Positions 50,017-62,476 of a stretch of 64,000 bases of DNA are shown here, piece after piece; the first letter of the stretch is position 1, and each line of letters begins with the position of its first letter. Both the position numbers and the translations under genes were made by a program. The notes beneath the pieces were generated by a model. The model ran no database searches and was not told the DNA's origin. It saw only the letters and a program-made list of their open reading frames with translations. This stretch comes from Tahibacter aquaticus (GTDB lineage Bacteria > Pseudomonadota > Gammaproteobacteria > Xanthomonadales > Rhodanobacteraceae): assembly GCF_004363655.1 (NCBI RefSeq), contig NZ_SNZH01000005.1, positions 124,750 through 188,749 of the forward strand. The letters are read 5' to 3'.

Positions 50017-51636
50017 ATGACTACACCTACCGCGACCGCCACCGCCACCGCCGCCAACCGCTGGTTCGTGCCGGGCGACTGGAACGGCTTCTTCGGCCTG
50101 GTCGTGGACAACCTGTCCATCCTCGCCTTTATCGCCGCGGCCTTGATCGGCATCTTCGGATTTCCCGCCGACGTGGTATTCCAGCGCATGTTTCCCGGCA
50201 CGGCGCTGGGCGTGCTGATCGGAAACCTCATCTATACCGCGCTGGCACGCCGTCTTGCCGCCCGCAGCGGCCGTGCCGACGTCACGGCGATGCCGCTGGG
50301 ACTGGATGCACCGACCAGCATCGGCATGGCCTTGCTGGTGCTGGGGCCGGCCTTTGTCGGCTACAAGGCCGCTGGACTGGACCCGCACGCGGGAGCCATC
50401 GCCACCTGGAAACTCGGCATGGCCTCGCTGGTCGTCATGGGCGTGTTGAAATTCCTGCTCTCGTTTGCCGGCGCCTGGGTGACGCGGGTGTTGCCGCGCG
50501 CGGCGCTGCTCGGCTCCATCGCCGGCGTCGCGCTGGTGCTGATGGGTTTCTTCCCGCTGATCGAGGCGCTGCGCGTGCCGGTGGTCGGCTTCGTCACGCT
50601 GGGGCTGCTGCTGTACGTGCTGGTGGCGAAAGGCCGCCTGCCTTTCCGGCTGCCGGGCGTGCCGCTGGTATTCGCCTTCGGTACGGCCCTGTACTACGCG
50701 CTGGGCTTCGCCGGCCTGGGGGCACCGGGCTTCGTGCCGCCGGCTGCAGTGCAATGGCACCTGGCCTTTCCCTGGCCCAGCCTGGGCTTTGTCGACGGCC
50801 TGCCCGCCACCCTGCCCTATCTGCCCTTGCTGCTGCCGTTCGGACTGTTGATGGTGGTCGGCGGCATCAATGTGAGCGAAAGCGCGCGCGCCGCCGGCGA
50901 TGATTATTCCACTCGTGACATTTTACTGACCGAGGCGTTTTCCACACTGGCTGCCGGTATCTGCGGCGGCGTGGCGCAGACCACGCCGTATATCGGCCAG
51001 CCCGCCTACAAGCACATGGGCGCGCGCCAGGGCTATACCTTGCTGACTGGCCTGTTCATCGGCCTGGGCGGCATGCTCGGCCTGGTCTCGGGCCTGGTGC
51101 AATGGCTGCCGCTGGCGGTGCTGGCGCCGATCATCGTCTACGTCGCCATCGACATCACCACGCAGGCTTTCGAGGCGACGCCGCGACAGCATGCGGCGGC
51201 AATGGTGCTGGGTTTCCTGCCGTCGGTGGCCTATATGCTGGCGATCAAGCTGGGCAATCCGGCCTGGATAGCGCCGGAAAAACTCGCCGAACTGGCCGGC
51301 GCCCTGGACGGCCACGGCCTGCCCGAAGTGGCCGTGATCAAGACCCTGGGCAATGGTTTCATCATTACCTCGATGCTGTGGATCACGAGCGTGGTTGCCA
51401 TGATCGACGGCCGCCTGCGGCGCGCCTGCGTTGTGCTGCTGGTAGCAGCCACGCTGACGGCATTCGGCGTCATCCATTCGGTCGACCCGCGCGGCGGCCT
51501 GCATCTGCCGTGGCAGCTGCAGGGACTGGCGAGCACGATCAATCTGCAATTCATGGCCGCCTATCTGGCCTTGGCCGCTGCATTGGCGCTGCTGTCACTG
51601 CAGCCCGGCGCAAACCCCGAAGTCACGCTCGATTGA
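50017..51636 (+). CDS. NCS2-type (xanthine/uracil) permease-like protein
   Basis: A 539-residue polytopic membrane protein with about 12-14 helices. It has NCS2/AzgA-like phrases (ADVTAMPLGLDAPTSIGMAL, then GGINVSESARAAGDDYSTRD, GGVAQTTPYIGQPAYKHMGA). Such proteins take up purines or pyrimidines with protons; the substrate here is uncertain because this subgroup is divergent. ATG 50017 is chosen as the first start followed by plausible sequence; the Thr/Ala leader MTTPTATATATAANR is low-complexity. Confidence 0.8.
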   Translation: MTTPTATATATAANRWFVPGDWNGFFGLVVDNLSILAFIAAALIGIFGFPADVVFQRMFPGTALGVLIGNLIYTALARRLAARSGRADVTAMPLGLDAPTSIGMALLVLGPAFVGYKAAGLDPHAGAIATWKLGMASLVVMGVLKFLLSFAGAWVTRVLPRAALLGSIAGVALVLMGFFPLIEALRVPVVGFVTLGLLLYVLVAKGRLPFRLPGVPLVFAFGTALYYALGFAGLGAPGFVPPAAVQWHLAFPWPSLGFVDGLPATLPYLPLLLPFGLLMVVGGINVSESARAAGDDYSTRDILLTEAFSTLAAGICGGVAQTTPYIGQPAYKHMGARQGYTLLTGLFIGLGGMLGLVSGLVQWLPLAVLAPIIVYVAIDITTQAFEATPRQHAAAMVLGFLPSVAYMLAIKLGNPAWIAPEKLAELAGALDGHGLPEVAVIKTLGNGFIITSMLWITSVVAMIDGRLRRACVVLLVAATLTAFGVIHSVDPRGGLHLPWQLQGLASTINLQFMAAYLALAAALALLSLQPGANPEVTLD

Positions 51637-51664
51637 TCGTTTGTCGCGTGCGTTGCAGCGCCTG

Positions 51665-54946
<3,282 letters not shown>

Positions 54947-55930
54947 TTAGTGATCATGTTCGGCGCCCCCCTTGCCCTGCTCGGCCTTGAGCACGAAGCT
55001 GCCCTCGCCGACCACGTTTTCGCCCGCGGCAATGCCGCCGAGAATCTCGACGAAACGGCCGTCGTTGCGGCCGGTTTTGACCGGCCTCGGCTGCAGCCCG
55101 CTGCTGCTGTCGACAAATACCGACAGGCCGCCTTCGTCGAGTTCCTGCAGCGCGGCGACCGGCACAGCCAGGGCTACTTCGCTGCGACCGACCACGACTT
55201 CAGCGCGTACGTACAGGCCGGGCGCCCATTGTCCCTGGGCATTGTCCAGCAGCACGCGCGCCGTCACGGTCTGGGTGGCGCCGCTGCCCAGCGGCGAGAC
55301 GAACACGAGCTTGCCCTGCCCCGACAGCTCGCCTTCGGTCGCGCTGACACGCACGTCCTGGCCCAGCTGCACGCGGCCGCGGTCGCGCGGGAACAGCGAC
55401 AGTTCTATCCACACCGTGGACAGGTCGGCAATCGTGAACAATGGCGCATTTTCCGCTTGTTCTCCGGGATTGGTCAGGCGTTCGGTCACCACGCCGGCGA
55501 GCGGACTCGTCGTTGTATACACCTGCAGGCTTTCGTTGCTTTCCACACTGGCCAGGGCCTGGCCCTGACGCACCGCATCGCCGACCTTGACCGCGACGCT
55601 GCGCACCACGCCGGGAAAGCGCGCGCCGACGCTGCGCATGCGCTCCGCGTTCGGCTTGACCACGCCATACAGCGGCAGGCTTTCGACCAGCGTGGCCGGG
55701 CCGGCGGCGGCGATCACGAGGCCGGCGGCCTGGCGCGCCTCGGCGCTGAGCACGATCGCTTCCGCGTGATCGCCGTCGCCTGCGTTTTCAGCCGTGGCCT
55801 CGTCCTTGCCGTGGGCGCCGGCAGCGCCGTGCGCGTGCTCCTTCTGCGCCGGTGGCGGCGCGGCGGCATTGCCGCAGGCAGCCAGCACCAATGCCGCGGA
55901 CAGCAGCAGTATTTGTTTCAGCGGTGTCAT
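54947..55930 (-). CDS. czcB: Metal efflux membrane-fusion lipoprotein
   Basis: A 327-residue periplasmic adaptor with a lipoprotein signal (LLLSAALVLAACGN). A His-rich stretch follows (KEHAHGAAGAHGKDE), then barrel-sandwich and beta-barrel domains (PGVVRSVAVKVGDAVRQGQ, VVTERLTNPGEQAE). It ends GGAEHDH, also metal-binding in look. It bridges CzcA and CzcC. The hairpin is short compared with some relatives. ATG 55930 overlaps the czcC stop by four bases. Confidence 0.88.
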   Translation of the reverse strand: MTPLKQILLLSAALVLAACGNAAAPPPAQKEHAHGAAGAHGKDEATAENAGDGDHAEAIVLSAEARQAAGLVIAAAGPATLVESLPLYGVVKPNAERMRSVGARFPGVVRSVAVKVGDAVRQGQALASVESNESLQVYTTTSPLAGVVTERLTNPGEQAENAPLFTIADLSTVWIELSLFPRDRGRVQLGQDVRVSATEGELSGQGKLVFVSPLGSGATQTVTARVLLDNAQGQWAPGLYVRAEVVVGRSEVALAVPVAALQELDEGGLSVFVDSSSGLQPRPVKTGRNDGRFVEILGGIAAGENVVGEGSFVLKAEQGKGGAEHDH

Positions 55931-57195
55931 GGGCGGCTCCTTGCGCTGCTCAGCGCGCTGCCGGTCAGGCGTTCGATTTCGATCAGGGTGAGGTGGTACT
56001 GGCTGGCCGCGGCGATCAGGTCGCGCTTCACCGCCAGCAGTTCGCGCTGAGCGTCGACAAATTCGAGATAGCCGTAGCGGCCACGCTCGTAGGCATATTC
56101 GGTATTGCGCAGCGCCGATTCGGCGCTGGGCAGCGCACGTGCCGTCACGGCTTCCACTTCGCGACGGCTGTCGAGCAGTTCCTGGTAGTAGCCGAACAGA
56201 CCGGTACGCGCCTTGACCAGGGCGGCGGCACGCTCCGCCTCCGCTCCGGCGCGGCGTGCCTGCGCTTCGGCAATCGCGCCCTGGTTGCGGTTGTAGACCG
56301 GCAGCGGCAGGCCGACGGAGAACATCAGCGCCGTATCGCCGGATGCCTGCAGGCGGCGCAATCCCAGGCCGACTTCGATACCCGGCCGGCGATTGGCGAT
56401 GGCCAGGCCGATTTCCGCATCGCGCCAGCGCGCTTCGCTCAAATAGCGCGCCAGATCCGGCGTGCTTTCCAGCTCGCTCAGCAGCGTGGTGTAGTCGGCA
56501 ATCGGCGGCAATACGTACAGCTCTGCCGCCACGCTGTCGAAATCCGGTTCGCTCGCGCCCCAGGAAGCAGCCAGCTTGTAGCGCGCTGTCCTGATCTCGT
56601 GCTCGGCATGCGCGTCGTCGTTGCGCGCCCGCTCCAGTGCAACCAGGGCACGGTCCTGTTCGGCCACCGGCGACTTGGCCGCCTTGACGCGCCGGTCCAC
56701 GGCGGTGGCGGTTTTCTCCGCCAGCTCCACCGCCTGATGGGTGAGCTTGTGCAATTCCTGCTGGCTGGCCAGCGTGACGAAACGGCGCGCCGTTTCTGCC
56801 ACCACGTCGAGACGGCGCACATGGCCGTCGGCTTCCAGCAGTTCGCGTTCGCCACGCGCCGCGGCGACGCGCCGGTCGCGCAGGCCGCCGAGTTCGATCA
56901 GCTGGCCCAGCGACAGGCTCAGCTCGGCGCCTTTGAAACCGCGCACTTCGCCGCTGCCGAGCACATTCTCCAGCGCCCCTGACAGCGTCGGATTCGGCTT
57001 CAGCCCAGCCTGCACTACACGGCCGTCCTGGGCATTCAGCACGTACTGGTAGGCAGCAAGGTCGGGATTGGACTGCAAGGTACGCTGCAGTGCATCGCGC
57101 AGGCTCAGGCCGGACGGCTGCGCCGCAACGGATCCTGCCCCCAGCGACAGCAGCACGGCGGCGGCAAGCCGGCACCCTATGGAACCCATCAACAT
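55927..57195 (-). CDS. czcC: Outer-membrane efflux protein of metal pump
   Basis: A 422-residue TolC-family protein with a signal peptide (AAAVLLSLGAGSVAAQ) and two repeats of long coiled-coil helices (SLRDALQRTLQSNPDLAAYQ, YGYLEFVDAQRELLAVKRDL). It forms the outer-membrane exit duct for CzcBA. ATG 57195 has GGAG six bases upstream. It is the first pump gene of the operon, preceded by 255 bases and then the Cys/His-rich small gene. Confidence 0.88.
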   Translation of the reverse strand: MLMGSIGCRLAAAVLLSLGAGSVAAQPSGLSLRDALQRTLQSNPDLAAYQYVLNAQDGRVVQAGLKPNPTLSGALENVLGSGEVRGFKGAELSLSLGQLIELGGLRDRRVAAARGERELLEADGHVRRLDVVAETARRFVTLASQQELHKLTHQAVELAEKTATAVDRRVKAAKSPVAEQDRALVALERARNDDAHAEHEIRTARYKLAASWGASEPDFDSVAAELYVLPPIADYTTLLSELESTPDLARYLSEARWRDAEIGLAIANRRPGIEVGLGLRRLQASGDTALMFSVGLPLPVYNRNQGAIAEAQARRAGAEAERAAALVKARTGLFGYYQELLDSRREVEAVTARALPSAESALRNTEYAYERGRYGYLEFVDAQRELLAVKRDLIAAASQYHLTLIEIERLTGSALSSARSRP

Positions 57196-57450
57196 GGCTA
57201 CTCCGTTACAAAGTATTTTTTTACAGAATGATCAGCAGCGGCGGTCTTGCACCGCGCGGCCTGCCATTGCGGCAGATACGGGCGCAGCGCAGGCCATGGC
57301 GGATGCAGACGAATCGTCCGGGCCGGCCGCAGATGCAGGAGAACCGATGGCAGACATGCGTGCCGCTGCAAACCGGCAGCGGTACAAGCCGAGCCTTGCC
57401 TTGGGCACGCGCAGCTGCCTACGCCGGGCACGAGCCCGGCAAGGCGTCAA

Positions 57451-57837
57451 TCAGGCAATGGGAGGACGCAGCGCGTCGTCGCGCGGTGCCAGGCAGACAA
57501 CATAGGCTGCGGCGGCAAACTGCACCGGCACGGCGGCCGGCGCGTTCACGCCAGGGCTGCGGCACAGCAGCGGCGTGACATGGACACAGGAACAATGGCA
57601 GCCACCGGCAGCGCTATGCCAGCAATCGTCGGTGGCAGAGGCAGTGGCGTTCACGGCATCGGCGGCATTGTCGCCGACGGCGGCTACGGCCACCGGCGCG
57701 GACAGGCCACCCAGCGAATCGGCCGCACAGGCCACGGCAAAACCCGTCTTCAGCATCACCAGGCAGACAAACAGCACTGCTACGACGCGCAGATGGCGAC
57801 GCAGCAGGACGATGAGTGCGGGTGAAGAGGCAGGCAT
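57451..57837 (-). CDS. Cys/His-rich exported protein, CzcI-like
   Basis: A 128-residue protein from ATG 57837. A basic start and long hydrophobic signal (VVAVLFVCLVMLKTGFAVAC) are followed by a mature part with DDCWHSAAGGCHCSCVHVTP, six Cys/His in a short stretch, fit to bind metal. Its place before czcCBA on the same strand is that of czcI, a small periplasmic protein linked to metal sensing in Cupriavidus. The sequence similarity is too weak for a firm name. Confidence 0.65.
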   Translation of the reverse strand: MPASSPALIVLLRRHLRVVAVLFVCLVMLKTGFAVACAADSLGGLSAPVAVAAVGDNAADAVNATASATDDCWHSAAGGCHCSCVHVTPLLCRSPGVNAPAAVPVQFAAAAYVVCLAPRDDALRPPIA

Positions 57838-58042
57838 GCCGGGCAATGTAGCCGGCCGGCGCGACGTTAGACAATTACAGTGCAGCCCCGGCGAGGCTAG
57901 TGTCGCAGCAGCCACCACCGCCACGTTGCGCTGCCGGGCGCTGCGCCATACGCCGTGTCTGCGACCGACGGTCGCAGGCCGGCGGTGCGGATTGCGGGCA
58001 GAATCGCCGCTTGCCTTTGCCAATCGCCTACACGCCATCTGC

Positions 58043-59407
58043 ATGCGCCCAGCCGAGCCACTTCCCGCCGCGCCTCGCCAGGCGCTGTACCGCCTGATCT
58101 GGCGCTGGCATTTCTACGCTGGCATTTTCTGCCTGCCGTTCGTGCTGTGGCTGGCCTGCACGGGCCTGATCTATCTGTTCAAACCGCAGCTCGAACCGCT
58201 GCTGGAACGCCGTTTCGCCGCCGTCACCACGCAAGCGGCGCAGGCGCCGTCGCGCCAGGTGGCAGCGGCACTCGGCGCCGTACCGGGTTCGGTATTGCAC
58301 AGCTACGAGCTGCCCGGCAGTGCGGGCGATGCCGTACGCATCCTCGTCGCACGCGACGGCGAGGTCAGCCGGGTCTTCGTCGATCCCGCCTCGCTGAAGG
58401 TATTGCACACGGTGGCCGAGAACGACCGCTTCATGCGTGTCGTGGCCCAGCTGCACGGCGAGCTGCGCCTGGGCAGCAGCGGCTCGCTGCTGGTGGAACT
58501 GGCAGCCTCGTGGACCATCCTGATGCTGCTCACCGGCCTGTATCTGTGGTGGCCCCGGGGCACTGCCTGGCGTGGTGTCGTGGTGCCGCGGCTGGGCTCC
58601 GGATCGCGCGTGTTCTGGCGCGACCTGCACGCGGTGACCGGCCTGTGGATTTCACTTTTTGCCTTGTTCCTTCTGCTGTCCGGCCTGCCCTGGGCCAAGA
58701 ACTGGGGCGGCATGCTGAAATCCGTGCGGCAGGCGTATGCGCAAACCCAGGTGGCACAGGACTGGACTACCGGCAGTGCCGCGCAACGCGACGCCGTCCT
58801 GGCCGCCGGCCGTGCGGCGGCCGGCCACGATGGCCATGCCGGCGTATCCGCCCATGCAGCCACCGCGGATCTGTCGCAACTGGACCGGATAGTGCCTCTG
58901 GCCACAGCGGCGCGCCTTGCCGTGCCGGTGCTCGTGGTGCCGCCGGTGCAGACGCCGGCGCAATGGACCATCAAGTCCGATGCAGCCAATCGGCCGCTGC
59001 GCGCCGAGATCGTCGTGGACGGGCGCAGCGGCGACGTCGTGCGGCGCTCGGCATTTGCCGAGCGTCCCCTGCTGGACCGGTTTATCGGCTACGGCATCGC
59101 CATCCACGAAGGCCAGCTGTTCCCGCCGCTGAACCAGCTGCTGGGCGTGTTCACCGCACTGGGCCTGATCGTGCTGAGCACGAGCGCGGCCGTGCTGTGG
59201 TGGCGGCGACGGCCGCAGGGCATGCTGGGCGCACCGCCCCGGGTCAACGGCATGCGCTACCCCGCTGCCTGCATCGTCGCGCTGGTTGTGCTGGGTACGC
59301 TGCTGCCGCTGCTAGGCATGTCGATGCTGCTGGTGCTGCTGCTCGAACGCCTTGCACTGCGACACTGGCCGCGGGCTCGCCACCTGCTCGGACTGGCGCT
59401 GCCGTAG
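58043..59407 (+). CDS. PepSY-domain membrane protein
   Basis: A 454-residue protein with four membrane helices (one at 20-45, others near 155-180, 195-220 and 360-390). It has the PepSY_TM pattern: [20 protein letters not shown], a periplasmic PepSY region, [20 protein letters not shown] and [20 protein letters not shown]. His residues in the helices ([19 protein letters not shown]) match the presumed haem or metal site of this family, which includes ferric-siderophore reductases. Start ATG 58043. It is transcribed towards cydA; the 133-base gap suggests a separate promoter for the latter. Confidence 0.8.
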   Translation: MRPAEPLPAAPRQALYRLIWRWHFYAGIFCLPFVLWLACTGLIYLFKPQLEPLLERRFAAVTTQAAQAPSRQVAAALGAVPGSVLHSYELPGSAGDAVRILVARDGEVSRVFVDPASLKVLHTVAENDRFMRVVAQLHGELRLGSSGSLLVELAASWTILMLLTGLYLWWPRGTAWRGVVVPRLGSGSRVFWRDLHAVTGLWISLFALFLLLSGLPWAKNWGGMLKSVRQAYAQTQVAQDWTTGSAAQRDAVLAAGRAAAGHDGHAGVSAHAATADLSQLDRIVPLATAARLAVPVLVVPPVQTPAQWTIKSDAANRPLRAEIVVDGRSGDVVRRSAFAERPLLDRFIGYGIAIHEGQLFPPLNQLLGVFTALGLIVLSTSAAVLWWRRRPQGMLGAPPRVNGMRYPAACIVALVVLGTLLPLLGMSMLLVLLLERLALRHWPRARHLLGLALP

Positions 59408-59540
59408 CGGTACGACCCGCTGCGGTACACAGTCGCAGGCCGCCGATACTTCTGCCAAATATGTTCTACTGCGCGAAGTGGACCCGCACGCAAGTCCGCG
59501 GCGGTTCGCGTCGCGCCAGCCAGCCCAGGGAAACCTGACG

Positions 59541-61103
59541 ATGATTTCCGACACGCTCGTCGATCTGTCCCGCCTGCAGTTCGCCGCCACGGCGCTGTAT
59601 CACTTCCTGTTCGTGCCATTGACCCTGGGACTGTCGTTCCTGCTGGCGATCATGGAGTCGGTCTATGTCATGACCGGCAACCCGGTCTACAAGGAAATGA
59701 CCAAGTTCTGGGGCAAGCTGTTCGGCATCAATTTCGCCCTGGGCGTGGCCACCGGCATCACCATGGAATTCCAGTTCGGCACGAACTGGTCGTACTACTC
59801 GCACTACGTAGGCGATATCTTCGGCACGCCGCTGGCGATCGAAGGGCTGATGGCCTTCTTCCTCGAATCGACCTTCGTCGGCCTGTTCTTCTTCGGCTGG
59901 GAACGCCTGAGCAAGGTCAAGCACCTCATGGTGACCTGGCTGGTCGCGCTCGGCTCGAATTTTTCCGCCTTGTGGATACTGGTCGCCAACGGCTGGATGC
60001 AATACCCGGTCGGCGCCGAGTTCAATCCGGAAACCCTGCGCATGGAGCTGACCAGTTTCGCCGAGGTGTTCTTCAGCCCGGTGGCGCAGGTGAAGTTCGT
60101 GCACACGGTTTCCGCCGGCTATACCACCGGCGCCTGCTTCGTACTGGGCATCAGCGCCTGGTATCTGCTGCACGGACGGCATATCGCCTTCGCCCAGCGC
60201 TCCTTCGCCATCGCCGCCGCCTTCGGCCTGGCGTCGGTGCTGTCGGTGATCACGCTGGGCGACGAATCCGGCTACGAGCTGGGCCACGTGCAGAAGGTCA
60301 AGCTGGCCGCGATCGAAGGCATGTGGGAAACGCATCCGCCGCCGGCGCCGTTCACCGTGATCGGCTTCATCGACCAGGACAACATGCGCACGAATCACGC
60401 GATCGAGGTTCCCTGGATGATGGGCCTGATTGCGACGCGCTCGCTGACCGAGCCGGTGACCGGCCTGAAAGATCTGTCGGCCGAACACGAGCGTCGCATC
60501 CGCAACGGAATGCATGCCTACGCCGCGCTGCAGCAGGTGCGCGCCAATCCGGCTGATGCCGCCGCCAAGGCACGCCTGAAGGAACTCAGCGACGACCTCG
60601 GCTACGGCCTGCTGCTCAAGCGCCATGCGCCCAACGTCGTCGACGCGACCGAGGCGCAGATCGCGCTGGCCGTGCGCGACGCGCTACCACCGGTGAAGCC
60701 GCTGTTCTGGGCCTTCCGCATCATGGTCGGTGCGGGTTTCTTCATGCTGGTGGTGTTCGTGCTGGCGCTGGTCTCCTCCTCGCGCCGCGCCATCATGCGC
60801 CAGCGCTGGCTGCTCAAGCTGGCGGTGGTGGCCATTCCGATGCCGTGGATCGCCTCGGAAATGGGCTGGCTGGTGGCCGAGCTGGGGCGCCAGCCCTGGA
60901 CCGTGGCCGAAGTGCTGCCCACCTGGATGAGCGTCTCGTCGCTGAGCGTCGGCGACCTGGTCTTCAGCCTGTGCGGATTTGTTCTTTTGTATACCGCCCT
61001 GCTGGTGGTCGAGCTTTACCTCATGCTGAAGTTTGCGCGCAAGGGGCCGGCCGACGTGCCTGGCCACCCGGCAGCGCAGGCATCCGCGCCGTCCATCGCC
61101 TGA
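59541..61103 (+). CDS. cydA: Cytochrome bd quinol oxidase subunit I
   Basis: A 520-residue protein, close to the E. coli length, with the long Q-loop form. Haem ligands are visible: His21 ([12 protein letters not shown]), the His in [14 protein letters not shown] (b558) and Met in [16 protein letters not shown]. Conserved Glu residues of the proton path are in [14 protein letters not shown], and the Q-loop has [20 protein letters not shown]. It oxidises quinol and reduces O2 at low oxygen. ATG 59541 follows AGGGAAA. It forms an operon with cydB, cydX and cydD. Confidence 0.95.
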   Translation: MISDTLVDLSRLQFAATALYHFLFVPLTLGLSFLLAIMESVYVMTGNPVYKEMTKFWGKLFGINFALGVATGITMEFQFGTNWSYYSHYVGDIFGTPLAIEGLMAFFLESTFVGLFFFGWERLSKVKHLMVTWLVALGSNFSALWILVANGWMQYPVGAEFNPETLRMELTSFAEVFFSPVAQVKFVHTVSAGYTTGACFVLGISAWYLLHGRHIAFAQRSFAIAAAFGLASVLSVITLGDESGYELGHVQKVKLAAIEGMWETHPPPAPFTVIGFIDQDNMRTNHAIEVPWMMGLIATRSLTEPVTGLKDLSAEHERRIRNGMHAYAALQQVRANPADAAAKARLKELSDDLGYGLLLKRHAPNVVDATEAQIALAVRDALPPVKPLFWAFRIMVGAGFFMLVVFVLALVSSSRRAIMRQRWLLKLAVVAIPMPWIASEMGWLVAELGRQPWTVAEVLPTWMSVSSLSVGDLVFSLCGFVLLYTALLVVELYLMLKFARKGPADVPGHPAAQASAPSIA

Positions 61104-61113
61104 GGAGAACGCC

Positions 61114-62268
61114 ATGTCCGACCTGCTCGCCCTGCTCATGAGCTACGAGACGCTGCGCGTGATCTGGTGGCTGTTCCTCGGCGTGCTGCTGATCGGCTTC
61201 GCCGTGATGGACGGCTTCGACCTGGGCATAGGCGCCCTGCTGCCGGTGATCGCCCGCACCGACGACGAACGCCGCGTGCTGATCAACACCATAGGCCCGA
61301 CCTGGGAAGGCAACCAGGTCTGGTTCGTACTCGGCGGCGGCGCCATCTTCGCGGCGTTTCCGCTGATCTATGCAGCGGCCTTCTCGGGCTTCTTCGTCGC
61401 GCTGATCCTGGTGCTGTTCGCGCTGATCCTGCGTCCGGTCGGCTTCGACTACCGCAGCAAGCTGCCCGATCCGCGCTGGCGCTCGACCTGGGACTGGTGC
61501 CTGTTCGTCGGCGGCTTCGTGCCCGCGCTGGTGTTCGGCGTCGCCTTCGGTAACCTGCTGCAAGGCGTGCCGCTGCGCTTCGATGCCGAGATGCGCGTGT
61601 TCTACGACGGCAACTTCTTCGGCCTGCTCAATCCGTTCGCCCTGGTCTGCGGCGTGGTAAGCCTGGCCATGCTGGCCATGCACGGCGCGGTATTCCTTCA
61701 ATTGAAGACGGTCGGCGAGCTGCATGCCCGGGCGCGGCGCTGGCAAGGCATTGCGGCGCTGGTCTATGCCAGCGCTTTCGCCGTGGCCGGGTTGTGGCTG
61801 GTGCTGGGCATCGACGGCTATCGCCTGGTGAGTTTTGCCGGCAGCGAAGGTGCGTCCAATCCACTGGCCAAGACCGCCGTGCGCGAAGCCGGCGCGTGGC
61901 TGGCCAACTACCGCGCGGCACCGCTGCTCTGGCTGATACCGGCGCTGGGCTTCGCTGGCGCCGCACTGGCCTGGCGCCTGGGCCCGCGCCGCCCGGGCTG
62001 GGCCTTCGTCGCCAGCGCGGTTTCGGTCGGCGCAACCATACTGACTGCCGCCGTCGCCATGTTTCCGTTCATGCTGCCGTCGAGCATTGCACCCAGCCAC
62101 AGCCTTACGGTGTGGGACAGCACCTCCAGCCTGCTCACCCTGCGCTGGATGTTCTGCATGACCGTGCTGTTCCTGCCGCTGATCATTCTCTATACCAGCT
62201 GGGTGTTCCGCGTCATGCGCGGGCCGGTCACGCTGGACGACGTGCGCGGCTCCGACGCGCATTACTGA
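61114..62268 (+). CDS. cydB: Cytochrome bd quinol oxidase subunit II
   Basis: A 384-residue protein with about eight membrane helices. It begins LRVIWWLFLGVLLIGFAVMD and has DGFDLGIGALLP and GPTWEGNQVWFVLGGGAIFA, diagnostic CydB motifs. It pairs with CydA as the second integral subunit. ATG 61114 is preceded by GAGGAG, 10 bases after the cydA stop. Length matches E. coli CydB (379). Confidence 0.95.
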   Translation: MSDLLALLMSYETLRVIWWLFLGVLLIGFAVMDGFDLGIGALLPVIARTDDERRVLINTIGPTWEGNQVWFVLGGGAIFAAFPLIYAAAFSGFFVALILVLFALILRPVGFDYRSKLPDPRWRSTWDWCLFVGGFVPALVFGVAFGNLLQGVPLRFDAEMRVFYDGNFFGLLNPFALVCGVVSLAMLAMHGAVFLQLKTVGELHARARRWQGIAALVYASAFAVAGLWLVLGIDGYRLVSFAGSEGASNPLAKTAVREAGAWLANYRAAPLLWLIPALGFAGAALAWRLGPRRPGWAFVASAVSVGATILTAAVAMFPFMLPSSIAPSHSLTVWDSTSSLLTLRWMFCMTVLFLPLIILYTSWVFRVMRGPVTLDDVRGSDAHY

Positions 62269-62280
62269 GGAGTTGCACCC

Positions 62281-62418
62281 ATGTGGTATTTCGCCTGGAT
62301 ACTCGGCGTGCTGATGGCCTGCTTCGCCGCCATCATCAATGCGATGTGGCTGGAATTCGAAGGCTATCCGGCCGAAGCTGCGCCGGCAGAGCCGCCCCCA
62401 CCGCCCGATCAATTCTGA
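62281..62418 (+). CDS. cydX: Small subunit of cytochrome bd oxidase
   Basis: A 45-residue protein with one helix: MWYFAWILGVLMACFAAIIN, then AMWLEFEG and a Pro-rich acidic tail. The MWYFAWILG start followed by one membrane helix and a conserved Glu is the CydX/YbgT pattern; it stabilises the CydAB haem centre. ATG 62281 has AGGAG eight bases before it and lies 12 bases after the cydB stop. Confidence 0.92.
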   Translation: MWYFAWILGVLMACFAAIINAMWLEFEGYPAEAAPAEPPPPPDQF

Positions 62419-62476
62419 ATTTGTATTCAATGCAACAAATAATACGCCGCCGGGCCGGCGCTGCTGCGCGGCGGCG

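Noticed and set aside
59408-59540. FNR/ANR box before cydA
   Set aside because: Looked for a TTGAT-N4-ATCAA-type site expected for oxygen control; no acceptable match in this interval.
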